64,000 bases of DNA from Colletes latitarsis (GCF_051014445.1 NC_135143.1:3162001-3226000), one strand, 5' to 3'; positions 21,960 through 34,869 are shown, counted from the stretch's first letter. Notes: generated from the letters alone by a model not told the origin. Numbers and translations are program-made.

Positions 21960-24620
21960 AGTCGGTTCTCGTATCGAAATTTTCATTCCCATTCACGTTT
22001 TACCATCCGCATTCACCGTTTGTCGAAGGCAAATAAAGATAAATAAAAGAAAATCAATAAAACTTCCGCGCGTCGAAAACTCATTCTTAATTAAACCGTT
22101 AATATGTACAATTAATGGAAATTCCTGTGTACGGAGCAGATTGACGTTATATCGAAATTTTTTTCTATCGAATTTCCAACCAAATCTATTTTCCGCCGCG
22201 AAAATTAATGAACAGCGCGATATCGAATATGCGAAAAACAACATTTGATAAATAGTAATATTTTTCATCTTCAAAGTGGAATGAAACGTGCACAAAGAAT
22301 TGTTTGAACGCGCCTTTGAAGATACATGAAAATTGCAAATTTTAATATGGCGCGATACGTTTACCAAATAATTACAAATTTTTTTCTGTTCGAACCAGAC
22401 GCTATGCGGTAAATAAACGTTGCACGATACAAAGTATTCTGACTGATAAAAACACTAGTATTACCATTGCGCGGAGATTTGTTCAGAATTTTTTCCCATG
22501 TATTTTATTATCTCGTATTTATTATTCTTTATGTTATTTCAGTTTAAACGCAGTGCATCGGTTTCCATTGTGCTTCATGGATCGGCGCGGCTCGCGATTT
22601 GTCAGCGAAGTGATCGCACGAAATTTTAACGGATCATAAAATACTAAAAAAATTAGTATAACCGATTCAACGACCCGCGGTACAAGTTATAGTTTGTAAC
22701 ACTAGAAAATCGATAGTTTTTATTTTTTTAACGGATCATAGACTACGAATAACCACCGAATACGTTAACGGGTTTCAGATGAAACGTCAAAAAACCAAGT
22801 GATAAATTCGTTGTACGGTATGACAGATGTCTCTAGAGTAGAAAAAGTGTGATATCACCCCGTGATTTTTACCATGTATGTATAATACTACAGCGTTTTG
22901 CATTAATGTCGTTTGCATAAATTCTCAATTTAATCCTTCGAAACTGTTTTCTGCGAAAAATTCGACGCCGAAACTGGAACACAAACCCCATGAAAAAAGA
23001 AAATTCAGCTTTTCATGACATTTTATCCAATTCACGATACAATACCTATCAATTCGTACTCTGTTCATTGTACTTTTTAAAACGGTTGTACGTTTATTAA
23101 CTTCACAAACAATTAATCAAGTTAAAAGTACAATTTCGAAACGTTTCTGCAGAAATCCAAGCTGCTGACTCCCGATAAAGCGTAATACAATCTAAGTTCG
23201 CTTTATTTGAGAAAATAACCACAGGAATCAAGCCCGATGGACGTAATTTCGAAGTTAAGAATGCATTCATCGTAGAAACCCTAAAACGAAATTAAATTTC
23301 AAGCTGTGCAATTTCAAAATCCCATTCTGAAACTCGCGGTTCTTGATTCGTTCCTTTCTAGATCGAATGGATTCTTTCGATAAAGTAATTTAGAACTCTG
23401 TAGGTTCTTGCTGAATAATAAATGGTAACATAAATTGAAGCACATTGTTCCTCGAGAATAATAATTTTGATCTTTCGAATTCCTTTTGCGTTTGTACAAT
23501 ACTGTCTCATTCCACTGAGTAGTATTCTATGTTTGGAGCACCTTACCAGCTTCAAAATGAATAAAGTTTCTCCGTGATTGTATTGATTTTATTGTAGTTA
23601 TATTGATTAAAACAATCAATAAGGTTTTTTGCTTGTAAATATTTTAAATAAAATCGAATTGTCATTTTGCAAGCTCTATGCAGTGTTCATCGACGAAACT
23701 TTAATCAAAACGTTTAAACGATGTTATAAAATTCTCAGCTATAGATTTGCGATGGAAAATAAAAAATTATTATTTTAAGAAACATCATTTTTTTGTATAA
23801 ATTGTCTGAATACATAATTTTTTACGCTAATGTTTCCAACCTCGAGTGTCATTTTCAAATTTTATAATATTTAAGGAACATTTATAAATAAAAAAAATAA
23901 AATCTTTTAAATAATATATGAGTCGAAAAATGAACAGTAGAGTGAGAATATATCCTACGTTGGGCATAGAGAAATTTAGAAGTAAAAATTCAAGAAAAGT
24001 CTTTTGGAAGAAGATATAGTTGTAATTTTTGTACGGTATTTGTAAACTACGTTTAGTTAGCCCAGAAAATAAACAAGGAATGTTCTGATAACAGATTCGT
24101 TAATTTTAATATACTCGATACATGCATAATTGCTTAAAATAGTAAATACTATTAAAAGAGCTCAATATGATCTCCTCCATTCAACTAGAGCCTCAACAAC
24201 GTTGGATCAAACTGTGGAAGATTATTCTGCACCACCTTGTATTAAAAATAAAGTATTAACTGCTTTAAACTAGATAACAACGCCAGATTTACGAGCTCGA
24301 TTAAATCACTTTCGTAAAGTCAAGTGCAAAATATAGAAATGATTTTTTTCTTTCACGGAGACACTTCATACAAATACACACTTATATACGAAACAATTAT
24401 TTTAAAACCATTAAAATTGAAATTTAAAAATGAGGAAGAACAAATGCATAAGGATGTTAAACGCACCAGAAAAGATGCGAAGCGGTTAAAAATGAGTGTG
24501 TTAAAAGGCGTAACGTTATTAAAAACTCAGCCTTCCTATTTTAAACTTGAATTAGAATACGAAAATCATGCAGTTCGTAGAAAACCAACATACTTTGGAT
24601 TCTAGATGATTTTAGAACTA
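21960..24620. other. Sequence without recognised features
   Basis: Mixed AT-rich DNA. Two opposed frames (21943-22248 plus, 21993-22367 minus) overlap each other and cannot both be coding; neither matches a known family. The motif TTTTAACGGATCATA occurs at about 22624-22638, and TTTTTAACGGATCATAGAC at about 22726-22744, a small direct repeat. A 93-codon plus frame (24324-24605) is lysine-rich and unrecognised. Confidence 0.4.
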
Positions 24621-24793
24621 ATCCAGTCCCGCTCGACTCCGAACGATCGCTCCGACGGCAAAAATCGTCATAGGACAAAAATTTGACACGCTATCTGTAG
24701 TATAAACGAACGTTGAATATGTTTCTCTGTTTCACCCAATATCAGTGTTTCTTATTTTGGTCTGCAATGCGACCGAGCCTAAGAGAGATCGAA

Positions 24794-24820
24794 GTCGACA
24801 ATTCCTGGAATAGTACACCT
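24794..24820 (-). repeat. 27-bp dispersed repeat, copy 1
   Basis: GTCGACAATTCCTGGAATAG plus the next seven bases (TACACCT) matches 49355-49381 exactly in inverted orientation. It is probably a small surviving piece of a dispersed element. Confidence 0.7.
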
Positions 24821-24929
24821 ACAGTTTTGAAGTTTGTGTTTACTGAAATTTTAGCTTTAAATTTATATCTCGTTATTAGTATTTATCAGTGTTCGTATAA
24901 TTTTTGTTAAGAAGCCAAACATAATTTGG

Positions 24930-25440
24930 GCTTCAGAGGGTTAAAAGAAATAACTCGCCTAAGTGGGAACGTGGCTCTGAACTCACTCTAAGGCGCCATC
25001 GCGCGAAAGTCTCTCAGGATTATTAGCAACCCCGCTGGCTTTTGTCTAGCGTATTCGCAACGACGAGTAGCCTCGATTTTTCCGGCTTACGTTGGCACAG
25101 TGTGCGACCTCGAAAGCTTAAAGGTCCTTCCCCGTTAGGATGATTTATTTCGATCGGTCGATCGAGTAGGGGCCGATCCTTGCACGATATATTTCGAGGT
25201 TTATCTCGTAAAGTCGGTGCTTTCTACTCGATAGTGGTCTTCAATGGCGGTGCTTATCGTTTCTGAGAGGATGAATTTCCCCCCGTAGAGGGGAAATTGT
25301 TTATGGGTTGTTACCGTACCTAATTCGATCCTTTTCGAAGAGATCCTTACGTCGAAGCTATTTAGATACGCGAGTGCTCTTCGTCTGGATTTCTTTACTT
25401 ATTTCATGGGGGGGAACGAGGAGTTCGTGATATGTTTTTA
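24930..25440. other. CpG-rich island
   Basis: GC-rich, CpG-dense stretch containing CATCGCGCGAAAG and TCGATCGGTCGATCGAGTAG, bounded by AT-rich DNA. No convincing open frame or splice pair. It could be a regulatory block or untranslated exon. Confidence 0.35.
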
Positions 25441-25449
25441 TTAGTAGGA

Positions 25450-28400
25450 AACGTAAATACTGTTTCTGATTCGTTATTGATCCCAACTGGACTTTCTCTA
25501 CGTAGCTTTTACTTTGTGAATTTCCGGAAACCCCATTACGATTTACACGAGGTTTTGTTCGTTAATTAGAAGAGAAATATTATTACAGGATATTGGTTTA
25601 TAGACAGTTTTCTTGAAACCCCATAAAGATATTTATTTTATTTTTTACTTAAATAGTCCGAGGAGCTAATCATTCTATGTGCAATAAATTCTTTTGAAGG
25701 TGGTTATTAGGAGGAACAAGAAATGTCCCTAAATTTAAAGAAATAGTGTTATTTAGATCTTATCAAATTTTGTACCATTTACTTTAAATTTTATGTTGAT
25801 TGTGCATTAAAATAAAAAGTTGAAATTGATTTTACAAATACATACGTTTAGAGACAAATACTTCAAATTATTTCAATTTTGTTTATAAGCATATACTTTT
25901 GTGCTTAGTGGAATAAACATTTTACCTTAACTTTGAAACTATGTACGATACAAAAAGGAATACTTCAAAGCAAATGACATTTAGTTTCATAATTATCCAT
26001 ATAACAAAAAACATACAGTTATTACTAAACTGTATTTTATTTCAGAAAACAAGATCAAAATAATAACACTTGTCTACAAATGATAAAATCAGTAATAGAT
26101 AAAGAAATATACGTAAATCATGATTTTTAAGAAGAAGAATAAAATTAGACTACGTTTCTAATTCTTCGTAACTATCATTACAACATACATGGCTCATATA
26201 AAGTCTGTAAAAGTAGAATGTTTGATCATGGTTCTGTGCCAAAAATAATGTTAATAATTGTACTGTTACAAGAGTGAGCGATATAAATATGCAGAATTCA
26301 TTTAATTATTAATTAAGATTTGGAAACATGCAATTGGTCGTTTGGGGAGGCATTGAGGTTCTATGGTGATATATTTTTGTCAATAAGAAAAATATAATTA
26401 TCTCAAATACTGTTCAGAATTACAGTTACTCGAAACTGTTTAAATGTATCAGGTTTAAGAAGTAATACATTGAAGGATCGTGTCTATCAAATAGTATATA
26501 AATCATACTTTTATACAGGATCTAATTGAAATAGCCTTTTGGGAAATATTCCTTAGAAAATGAAAATATATCATACGAACATAGATACAAAAATATTTCA
26601 TTGTGGAGTTTACACTTTATAATGTTCTTGGTTATTAAGATACACTATGAACAAACAGATTACAGTCTTCTGGGTCCTATAAGAAACGTTCAAAGTGTCT
26701 ATACAGTGTAAACAGACTATTTGAAAGATAAATACGTTTATCACTATTTAAATATAGTCAGTGTTTGCCTAAAATTCGATTGTGCCTTTTAGTTCAACTC
26801 CGTATGAAATCATAAAATCCCAGAAGATGCCTCGAACTCACTGGAGCGATATGCCTGCTAGAGCATAGATATGTCTTTCAATGCACACATTCCTTTGCAT
26901 CGGTTGATTCAGAAATTTCACTCCCAAATCACGGATATTTTCAGATAGAAGGAATCAATCCTATCGTAGCTTGAAATGAAAAGAATTTGAGAAAATCGAG
27001 GACGAGTCGAGTAATCAAATTGTTTTTCGGTTTGAATAAATTCTTTTTTTCTATTTTTTTTAGTCAAAATTAATCAACGAACGAGCTGTTTTTCAGATTC
27101 TGTGATATAAAAGCGATTGCACGGCGCGCGATATTTGTCCGTCGTTTTAGGAGCCGCGCGTAAAAATGGTCCGTAAAACAGTTAGGGCAATTTCGAAGGT
27201 TGAACGACCGTCGAATTTCCCTCGACGGAAAAGCCGGTCTATGAAAAATTGTTGATCGAAGTTGACCAACGCTGGCTCGAACCAACTCAATTACTCGCCG
27301 CGAAACTGTAAACGCGTATCGCGATCTCGCGAACGTCTGGCTACGAAGAAGTATGGCTTGGAAAAAAGTATCGCCCGTTCCATCGACAATTGTACGCTTT
27401 CCATTTAACCTCGCGCTGTGTTGTGGTTTTTCCATTAAATCGTGAAAGAATATTGTACAATTGGAAAAATAAGAAAAAATGTTATGTAAACGCAGGCTAT
27501 AAAAATATTATTACAAAGCTACAATCAGGGGCGCAACAACTCTAGGTAGGAAGTAACATTGGTTAAATGAAAAATAAAGATTCGCGACTCCACGTAATGG
27601 AATTAAATAAATACTGTGTAACAAAGTCAAACAAGAATAAACCAATTTAGATTTGAACACTCCAAATTACCACATTTGTATTTGATATCGAAAGAAGAGA
27701 AACCAAATTACGAAAACTGCAACTTGATTCTAACAATCGATCATTTAAATCTCATCCTACCAAAAATGATCAAATTAAATGATGTCTAATTGGGGAAAAG
27801 ACATTATAATTTTTGAAAGAAATAGGAATCGTGAACCTAATATAACACGCCGATTCAGTGATCACTGTATATATACTACACATTTTATATAGTAGAAATG
27901 AACTATATAAAGTAAAATAAATAATAATAAAAAAGAAGAACATGAGAAAATTAAATCACTGTGTAATGGTACATCTATGACTGTAAAATATTGTTTGCCG
28001 CATTAGTTGTGCGCAGATATTTACAGTTTTAGATAACTATTAAAGATATCAATTTCATATTTTTTTTAAATTAAATGATTCAGAAGATCTTTCGATATGC
28101 AAAAACTTTTTGAATAAATAAGAGGATAGAGGATAGACTTTTTGAAGTGGGACGTGATTATAATTTTTTGTAATTTAAATAGCCTTTATCGAATTGGGTA
28201 ACATTTATTTAAACTATTTTTTTATTATGCATAGTTAAAGAATTATGGCGAAAAATGAAATCGACTTTTAAGAGGGCTGTTCCTTTCCTCAAAAATTTGT
28301 TACATATTAAAAGACCAGCACCACTGAATCATTTAATTAAAAATAAAAGTGAAGTCCATGTTATCATTGATTTCTTTGAAAAAAAACAGCTTCTAAAATT

Positions 28401-28969
28401 TCATATGGGTTATCCTGTATGAATAAAATTGTAACATTGAAATTGTAGAATTTTTAGTCAATTTCGATTGAAATATGTAATTTATAAGATATCTAAAGCA
28501 AATTATACACTTTTTAAATTATTGTCTGTCTGAATATAGTAACAATATGGAAGTATAATAGTGTATACGAAAAAAAAAATTTTCCTCAATGTCCGACACT
28601 GTTTTATTTCTGTTTCTTTGAAAATTCATATTTGAAGAAGGTTTAATATGATTATGTGTATCTGTGTGTGAGAGAAAGATTGAGTGTGAGAGTATGGAAC
28701 ACTGTATTAGCGGTAATTAGCATGATTGTATTTACTGTGGAACACCATACTAAACAGGAAATCATGAGAGGAATCTTGCGTCGAGCATTCGCGACGTTTC
28801 TGGAATCTACGATCCTCTTTGTGACTTCCATGATGGTCGCACGGGGTTCGATTCGTTTATAGAAAGTCGTCTGATATATAATACATAGAGAGAGTGTGCA
28901 GTATCAAAGCTGTTATTGTATAGTCGTCAAAAGTATCGTTTTACGTTGTACAAAATAGTTCTTCTTTAT
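25450..28969. other. AT-rich sequence, no gene recognised
   Basis: About 3.5 kb of AT-rich DNA. The only longer frame is an ATG-started 121-codon one on the minus strand (27070-27435), which lies in a local GC-rich patch and has an arginine-rich, unrecognised product. No transposon ends or RNA genes could be supported. Confidence 0.45.
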
Positions 28970-28970
28970 A

Positions 28971-29806
28971 CAGGATGTTCATTTGAAAACTTTAAATTTA
29001 AATATCTCGATACAACACATTTTCGAGGAAAATAGTATACAGTAATTACTCGGTTTCAAGGGAGAAACTATTTTATTTATTTTCTATTTGTGGTACGCTT
29101 TCAAGGTTATTTTAAATGAATACTTATATTTTTATTCACAGATTGGTATTCTAGGCAAAAAAGGAACTAACTTTTGTGTAAAACATTTTGTTATCAAATT
29201 TTATTTTGTAAGAATATTTAATAAAGTAGAAAATTTATTTACTTGCGAAACTTCTTTATTTTGTTATGACTGAACGATGACAAATCAATAAGAATTACAC
29301 ATAAGAAGTGAATTTGACTACAGATTGTATTATTACGTAGCACAAAATGGAAAGTATTTCAAGTTAAGTAAACATGTTATAAAGATAGGAGTACTGTGAT
29401 TTTTTTCGTATTATAATCTGTTTCAAAATTTTGTTTATGTTTTGGAGATGTGATCGACTACTGTGATTCTTTAAGTAGTAAAACATCTATATAAAAAAGT
29501 GTAATTATTATCAGTTTATCAACATTCAGTCATAAAAAAAATAAAGGAATCCTTATAAGATAAAATTTGATAAAAAAATGTTTCATACAAAAGTTTGTTC
29601 TTTTTTTACGTGGAATAAGAATCTGTAACTAAAAATATAGGTTTTCATTTTAGAAAACAAGGTTACCCTTCAAATAATCTTGAAAATGTTCAACAAATAA
29701 AAAATACATAAAATAGTTCTATTTCCCCCTTGAGTGACTTTATTATTTAACATTTTTCCCAAAAATGTGTTGTTTTCGAAATATTTACATTTAAAGTTTT
29801 GAAATG
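28971..29806. repeat. Foldback element of about 0.84 kb
   Basis: The left arm begins next to TA with CAGGATGTTCATTTGAAAAC, and continues with ACTTTAAATTTAAATAT, AACACATTTT and AACTATTTTAT. It pairs with the right arm, which reads inverted: ACATTTAAAGTTTTGAAATG near 29787, AAAATGTGTTGTTTTCGAAA near 29762 and AATAGTTCTATTTCCCCCTT near 29714. Similarity continues inward to about 29285 and 29515 (AACTTTTGTGTAAAACATTT against AAATGTTTCATACAAAAGTT). The arms are about 300 bp and imperfect; the loop is about 230 bp. The right terminus is diverged. Non-coding, probably a foldback or inverted-repeat element. Confidence 0.75.
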
Positions 29807-30059
29807 AAATAAAATAAAACATTTTTCAATTTTTTTCTGACGTTTATGATTATTTCCATTCAATCGATGGTAAAAAAGGTTTTCTGGTTACGTAATATAA
29901 TTGTTTAATTAATTTGTTCCTATTATCATATTAGGTCTACCAGAAATTTAGTATGCAATAATTTCACGTTTACAGAGAAGTGTTTTTTGTAGTCATCAAG
30001 ATGGGAAAAAGTTGTCAATAGATGGTGTATAGAATATACTAGTTTCTAGGCTTTTGAAA

Positions 30060-31550
30060 TAGTGTGTTCAAATCGCGTTTGAAACACCACCGCTATTCAG
30101 AATTTCGGTTTTGAATTCCGGCAGATTTTCGGGGATTTTTCTGCGGCGTGCGTCGGAGTAATCGACTCTGGGAGTTTGGCAAAGAACACAACGCGGAAAA
30201 AGAAAAACGCTCGAAGGGGACACAGAACGATTTCCATGAAAGGCATCTCCGCGTGGCTCGCGCAATCACCAACAGAGACCCATCCCGATAAAAATAACCG
30301 GTTTTCCCACGACTTATTTTCGATAATTGAAAAGCCCTTTTCGTCCATCTGTCCATGTATCCCGCGATTGGAAAGGGTCCGGCATGGCTTTTTGCCCGGG
30401 ACACGGAAACCGTCCTAAATAACGGATTGCGCGAAATTAAAGGAAACTTCGCCGTGCGCGAATCGTTTTCTATCCAAAACTAATCAACCGGATTTCCTTT
30501 TAACGGGCACAAAGCTCCGATACACGCGCGCGTAACCGGTTTCCATCGATAGGCCGTTTCGCGAGGCCTGGAAACCATTATCCGAACGATGATAAACGGC
30601 ACGTGGATGGGCGGGGGGGGGGGGGGGGGAATGGAGAAACGGTCGATGGAAAACCGCGGCGCTGTCGGAATGAAAGGAAAAATTCGATCACCGTGTCGGC
30701 CGTTGGCGACTCGATTTTCTCGACTCCGGAAGCTCGGTGACCACGGTTAGACCGTCATCCTGTAATTAGCATTGTCGAAGTTGTCGAAGGTGCTCGAAGC
30801 CGAGCGTCCAGGCCCGGAAACACCCGGCCGTATCGCGCGTGGAATCGATATCTCGATTCCCTCTACCCCTCTTTCCCCTTTCAGTCCCTCTCGGTCCGTT
30901 GCTTCAACCCCTCCGCGCTTCTATCCAACTACCGTGTCAGGTGTGCGCGCACAAAGCTACGCGTACGCGTTGTGCGTGCCTCCCACCCTTGGTTGGATGC
31001 ACCACGGACAGATGTAGGTGATTAGAAACTTGGTGTAGGCGGTCAGAGGGTTTCACGAGCCTCCGAGCAAACGAACTCTCCTCTGGAGCCCCGCTGGTAT
31101 CGACTTTTGCCGGCGAGAGTCGCTCTACTCGCGGCCATATTTCCCCCTCGAAAATGGGCCAATCCCTCCGCCCTCGACAATTATACAAGCGTCGGAGTCG
31201 CGTAAAACGCGTAATAAAACCCGCGATACCCAACAGCCCGCTCGTCTTAGTTTTCTTTACCGACCACGCTCCTCTATCGCCCACGCACATAGGATTATCG
31301 TGCTTTATCGCAGCTTTTTGCCCGGGTTACAAGCTTCCGGGCCGCCGTTATCGATCGAAGCGTCGCGTTTTCAAAAGTTAATGAAACTCGACCGTACAGG
31401 ACACCGGTTTCGAGCGAGATTTCGACGCGATTCCGCGACATATCCGCACGGAGACGCCCTCGCCGCGTAAATCGACCGATCGACACCAAGCACAGCCGGC
31501 AAAGCACAGAATCGAATTTTACCTGTCTAGACTTTCGACTCGACGCATTA
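30060..31550. other. Large CpG-rich island (1.5 kb)
   Basis: The longest GC-rich, CpG-dense block in the window. Frames on both strands (30093-30404 minus, 30176-30418 plus, 30772-31017 plus, 30937-31290 minus, 31154-31381 plus) overlap heavily and none matches a family I recognise. A long, sharply bounded CpG-rich block in an AT-rich insect genome often marks a promoter, first exon or conserved regulatory region, but no TATA box, initiator or splice pair could be fixed with confidence. Confidence 0.4.
30613..30629 (+). repeat. Homopolymer G tract (17 bp)
   Basis: Seventeen consecutive G residues, preceded by GGATGGGC, inside the CpG-rich island. It could form a G-quadruplex and is prone to slippage; the exact length in an assembly is uncertain. 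Confidence 0.85.
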
Positions 31551-31700
31551 TTTAATGTACAGAGTGTTTATTTTTGCTCTCTATTCGAAATATCTATAAG
31601 AACACTACGATTTTTAATAAGAATTTAAATAATTTTGATGATATAATGAAAGAAATTGTAGGAAATAATTAAGGTGTAATAGAAGCTGAAAAATAATATA

Positions 31701-32812
31701 CAAGGTGTTTGGCTACCCCTGGGAAAAATTTTAATGAGAGATTCTAGAGTTCAAAATGAGACAAAAATCAAGAATACCAATTTGTTGGTTGAGGCTTCGT
31801 TAAAAAGTTATTAACAAAATTAATGTTAAAAGATATTGATATAGTAAAATTTGTCCACGTACACGAATATTTTTCTCGAAAGTGCGTAGCATTTCGAGGG
31901 TATGTCTATTCACCAAAAACGATTATAATTACCCCCCGCAACCGAAAATAATTTTTCCAGAATGATCTGCAACTTTTCAATTTTCAGGGTAACAGACAGT
32001 TATAGTCAGACATTTTGTTTTCAGTAATGAATTTTTTTCTCGAAAATGCGTAGAATTTCGGGAGTATGTGTATTCACCAAAAACAATTGTAATTGGCTCC
32101 TGCAAATGAAAATAATTTTTCCAGAACGATTTGAAATTTTTTTTTCGCCGAAAAATTTACGCACCTACCCCCTATCGATTTTTCTTAAAAATTCGTTTTT
32201 CATTTTTAATAAATTTGGTTGGCGCTGTACGGAAATGTTGTCTAATACTTTTTGGTAGATATCCATGAGCTCTGCATCACAACTAAATTTCAATGAAATC
32301 CATCGACTATTGTAGCAGTTATGGTCATTTGAAAATTGGACCACTTTTATGGGGTTTTTTTACTTTATGGGGTCAAGGAACAACTTTTCGAATATTTTTG
32401 ACATTTTCACATATTCTCCATTAAAATACGCGTAGTTTGCAAACATTAAAATCCTCCAATCCGTTCAGGAGTTATGATGTTGCAAAGATTCGCATGAAAT
32501 TTCGGAGAACCATTATAGGCCTCAGATTATATTTTCGGTAATGAATTTTTTTCTCGAAAGTGGGTAGGATTTCAAGGGTATGTGTATTGAGCAAAAATGA
32601 TTGTAATCGACCCCTGCAACCAAAAGTAATTTTTTCAGAATGATTTGAAAGCTTTTCATTTCATCGAAAAATTTTTCGATCGATATGGCACTTTAACGTT
32701 AAAAACTTTTTAACGAAGTCTCAAACAACAAATTGGCATTCTTGAGTTTTGTCTTATTTTGAACTCTAGTATCTCCCATTAAAATTTTCCCTAGAGGTGG
32801 CCGAACACCTTG
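31701..32812 (-). mobile_element. Family 1 transposon, copy 2 (long, 1.1 kb)
   Basis: Flanked by TA, with ends CAAGGTGTTTGGCTACCCCT and the inverted CCGAACACCTTG. The internal direction is reversed relative to copy 1: monomers and core read on the minus strand. In element orientation the order is one monomer (about 32540-32650), core (about 32150-32510), then two monomers (32033-32130 and 31862-31970). There is no transposase. Several end substitutions suggest it is older than copies 3-5. Confidence 0.9.
32166..32350 (-). CDS. Short open frame in Family 1 core, copy 2 (doubtful gene)
   Basis: The minus-strand core reads without stops as VQFSNDHNCYNSRWISLKF, followed by a stretch ending VLDNISVQRQPNLLKMKNEF and then LRKIDRG before a stop. 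It aligns residue for residue with the frames at 9633, 42808 and 61613. Unlike the others, the ATG at the usual start is replaced here (GTGGTC in place of ATGGTC). It has no recognisable domain. It is treated as a candidate only because the frame is shared. Confidence 0.15.
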
Positions 32813-32929
32813 TACAGATCTGGAGAAAATAGTTTATTTTTATCGTAAACAAGATATTACAGTTTAACACACGGAAATATGACGAAATTTGTATAAGTAG
32901 TCTTTTAAATTTGTCTCGGAGAATTGAAT

Positions 32930-33400
32930 TGAAAAATTAGTAACTGGTACTATCGCCTTTATTCTTAGTTATATTAAATATTCTGTTTTCCATACTATTA
33001 ATTAGTTTCTGTATTGTTGTTTTTTGAATTTTATTCGATTCGTATTTTATTACACTCTCTAGCTCTTTAATGTTATTGTATTGCTTCCCATTTTTATATA
33101 CATGTACATGATAAAATTTCCTGCAAGTTCTCCATTGGATTTAGGTCCGGAGAACGAGAAGGCCACTTCATAAGTGGCAATCTTTTTGTCAAAACCACTT
33201 TCGAGTCTTCTTCGCGCTGTGTACCGCGGCATTGTCTTGTTGAAAGATAACATAATTTTCATGATGCTCTTCAATAAATAAAATTAAAATATCATCCAAA
33301 AGATCAATATACTTTTCTGCGTTCATTCTTGTCGAAATTTTACAAATTGGCGTTTTCGAATTGTAACTAAATGCTGCCCAAAGTGAGATAAAAACGTGTA
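32930..33400 (-). pseudogene. Tc1-like transposase, 3' half, broken
   Basis: Minus-strand frames give SLWAAFSYNSKTPICKIST, MNAEKYIDLLDDILI, VIFQQDNAAVHSAKKTRKWF, then after a frameshift PSRSPDLNPMENL, and finally QKLINSMENRI. These are the successive catalytic-domain motifs of Tc1-like transposases. The second catalytic aspartate (codon 33234-33236) and the glutamate (33130-33132) are about 34 residues apart allowing for a frameshift, the Tc1 DD34E pattern. The first aspartate and DNA-binding region are missing. Frameshifts and stops show it is inactive. Confidence 0.88.
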
Positions 33401-33875
33401 AGATTTTTAATTAGTATGAAATTGACCATAACAGGCACTAGAATACAAGGAAATAGTCAATGATTAAAAAAATGGCGACATTTTAAAGTTTGATTACCAA
33501 GTTTTCATGTTTTTCTTTTTATTATAAGAGTCTACTTTTATTATAAGAGGTTGATTTTATAATCATACATATATTGAATGTGTGCCTAAATTTTTAGCAC
33601 AATTGGTCAAGTAGGAATTCAAGCACAAACTTTTGCATATTTTCAAAAGTATGTTCTTTAAAACAATTAAAAAAAAATCAATTTTTTTAAAGATTAATTT
33701 CCTTCAAACAAACCTTAAGACCTTTCAATACGAGAGTTTAATCCACTTTGTTACTCATCTCTTAAGTATACGCACAAATTTTTTTAATACAAAATAGTAA
33801 AAAATGTAAAAGTTTGATAATGATAATGATCGTATGAGAAAATTGTACTCTACACTTGATTCTTTGTTTCAATAG
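33401..33875. other. AT-rich spacer between transposase fragments
   Basis: AT-rich DNA separating the Tc1-like and mariner fragments. ATTATAAGAG occurs twice in tandem near 33520-33550 (TTTTTATTATAAGAGTCTAC, then TTTTATTATAAGAGGTTG). No coding recognised. Confidence 0.5.
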
Positions 33876-33879
33876 GATC

Positions 33880-34190
33880 ATACTTATCCTGGTTTCACCA
33901 TGATTACTGGGGCAACTTGTATATTCAACAACAGAGTTTAAAACCTTTTTCCAACGTAATACGTGGGGTCGTTTGACGAAGATCCTTCAGAATTAAGGCT
34001 ACCAATTGATCTTCATAAAGCGAGGACGGTCATTCTGAACATGGCTCGTCGGGGCCATCAAAATTGTCGTTCTAGAAACGTGCAAACGATTTGCGAGCTG
34101 TTCGGTCTGCGGTAGTATGTTATCCATAAATTGCACGTACGTTTCGAGCAGTTACAATTCGCGATACAACTTCGATATGAACCTAGAACA
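33880..34190 (-). pseudogene. Mariner-like transposase, 5' fragment
   Basis: The minus strand encodes the N-terminal DNA-binding part of a mariner transposase with stops: TARNVRAIYG, TARKSFARF, NDNFDGPDEP, PSSLYEDQLVALI and DLRQTT. The motif order (WFARF-like, then a GRPS-like turn, then an acidic DQL helix, then RQTT) is that of the paired helix-turn-helix linker in mariner proteins. No catalytic domain follows; the sequence decays toward 33880. It is a separate fragment from the Tc1-like piece next to it, or part of a nested insertion. Confidence 0.75.
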
Positions 34191-34199
34191 CTAACGTTA

Positions 34200-34860
34200 T
34201 GAAAGTGGTCGATTTATACATATACTTCCAATATATTTTAAATTGTTGTAATTTTCTTGAAATAAGAGAAGAAAATTGTAAAACTATAACTATTTATCGT
34301 GCTTGATAAACTAGAGATAATTTAGGTATATAATAAAATATTTACCTGGAAAAGTGGAAGATTAATTCTAAAAAATAACGTTCAACGCTCCACAAGAGCG
34401 AAAATAAAACATTGATCTCCATATCAGATTTCAAAATCCAAACGTCCTCAACATTTGTTAAATCACAGTATAAAAAATAGGATTATTTTATGGTGAATTT
34501 GTTACTCTGTTCCAATGACAGCAGCGTTATTTAAAATTTTACAAATATTTCACATTGTAAGTTCGAAGCCGGTCGCCAGTGACCACCATTGCGGTTAACG
34601 TGTTACTTTATTTCTATAGAACTCATAAATGCTATTTGATTAACTTACCTATGCAAATATACATCTTAACTAAAATAAAATCCAAATTTTAATGTAATCG
34701 TCGACATAACGGGTTTCGATAAAAATATGTGAGATGTTCGTAAACCTAACGTTAAAAACGTGTTTCCATTTGATGAAATAAGTGAAAACTAACTTTGGGT
34801 GATCACGACTATTTTCTGCACGCATTTGATTCGACTTATCCAAGACAGTAAGTCGAGCAC
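34200..34860. other. AT-rich sequence, nothing recognised
   Basis: AT-rich DNA without repeat ends, RNA genes or coding signals that I can support. Confidence 0.5.
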
Positions 34861-34869
34861 TCCGTTGTA

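Noticed and set aside
21943..22367. Opposed frames of 101 and 124 codons
   Set aside because: They overlap on opposite strands and neither has a recognisable motif; probably chance.
28840..28862. GGGGTTCGATTC as a tRNA T-loop
   Set aside because: The upstream sequence cannot form the acceptor, D and anticodon arms; no tRNA structure.
30093..31507. Multiple overlapping frames in the CpG-rich island
   Set aside because: All frames and both strands are similarly open, as expected from composition, with no family match.
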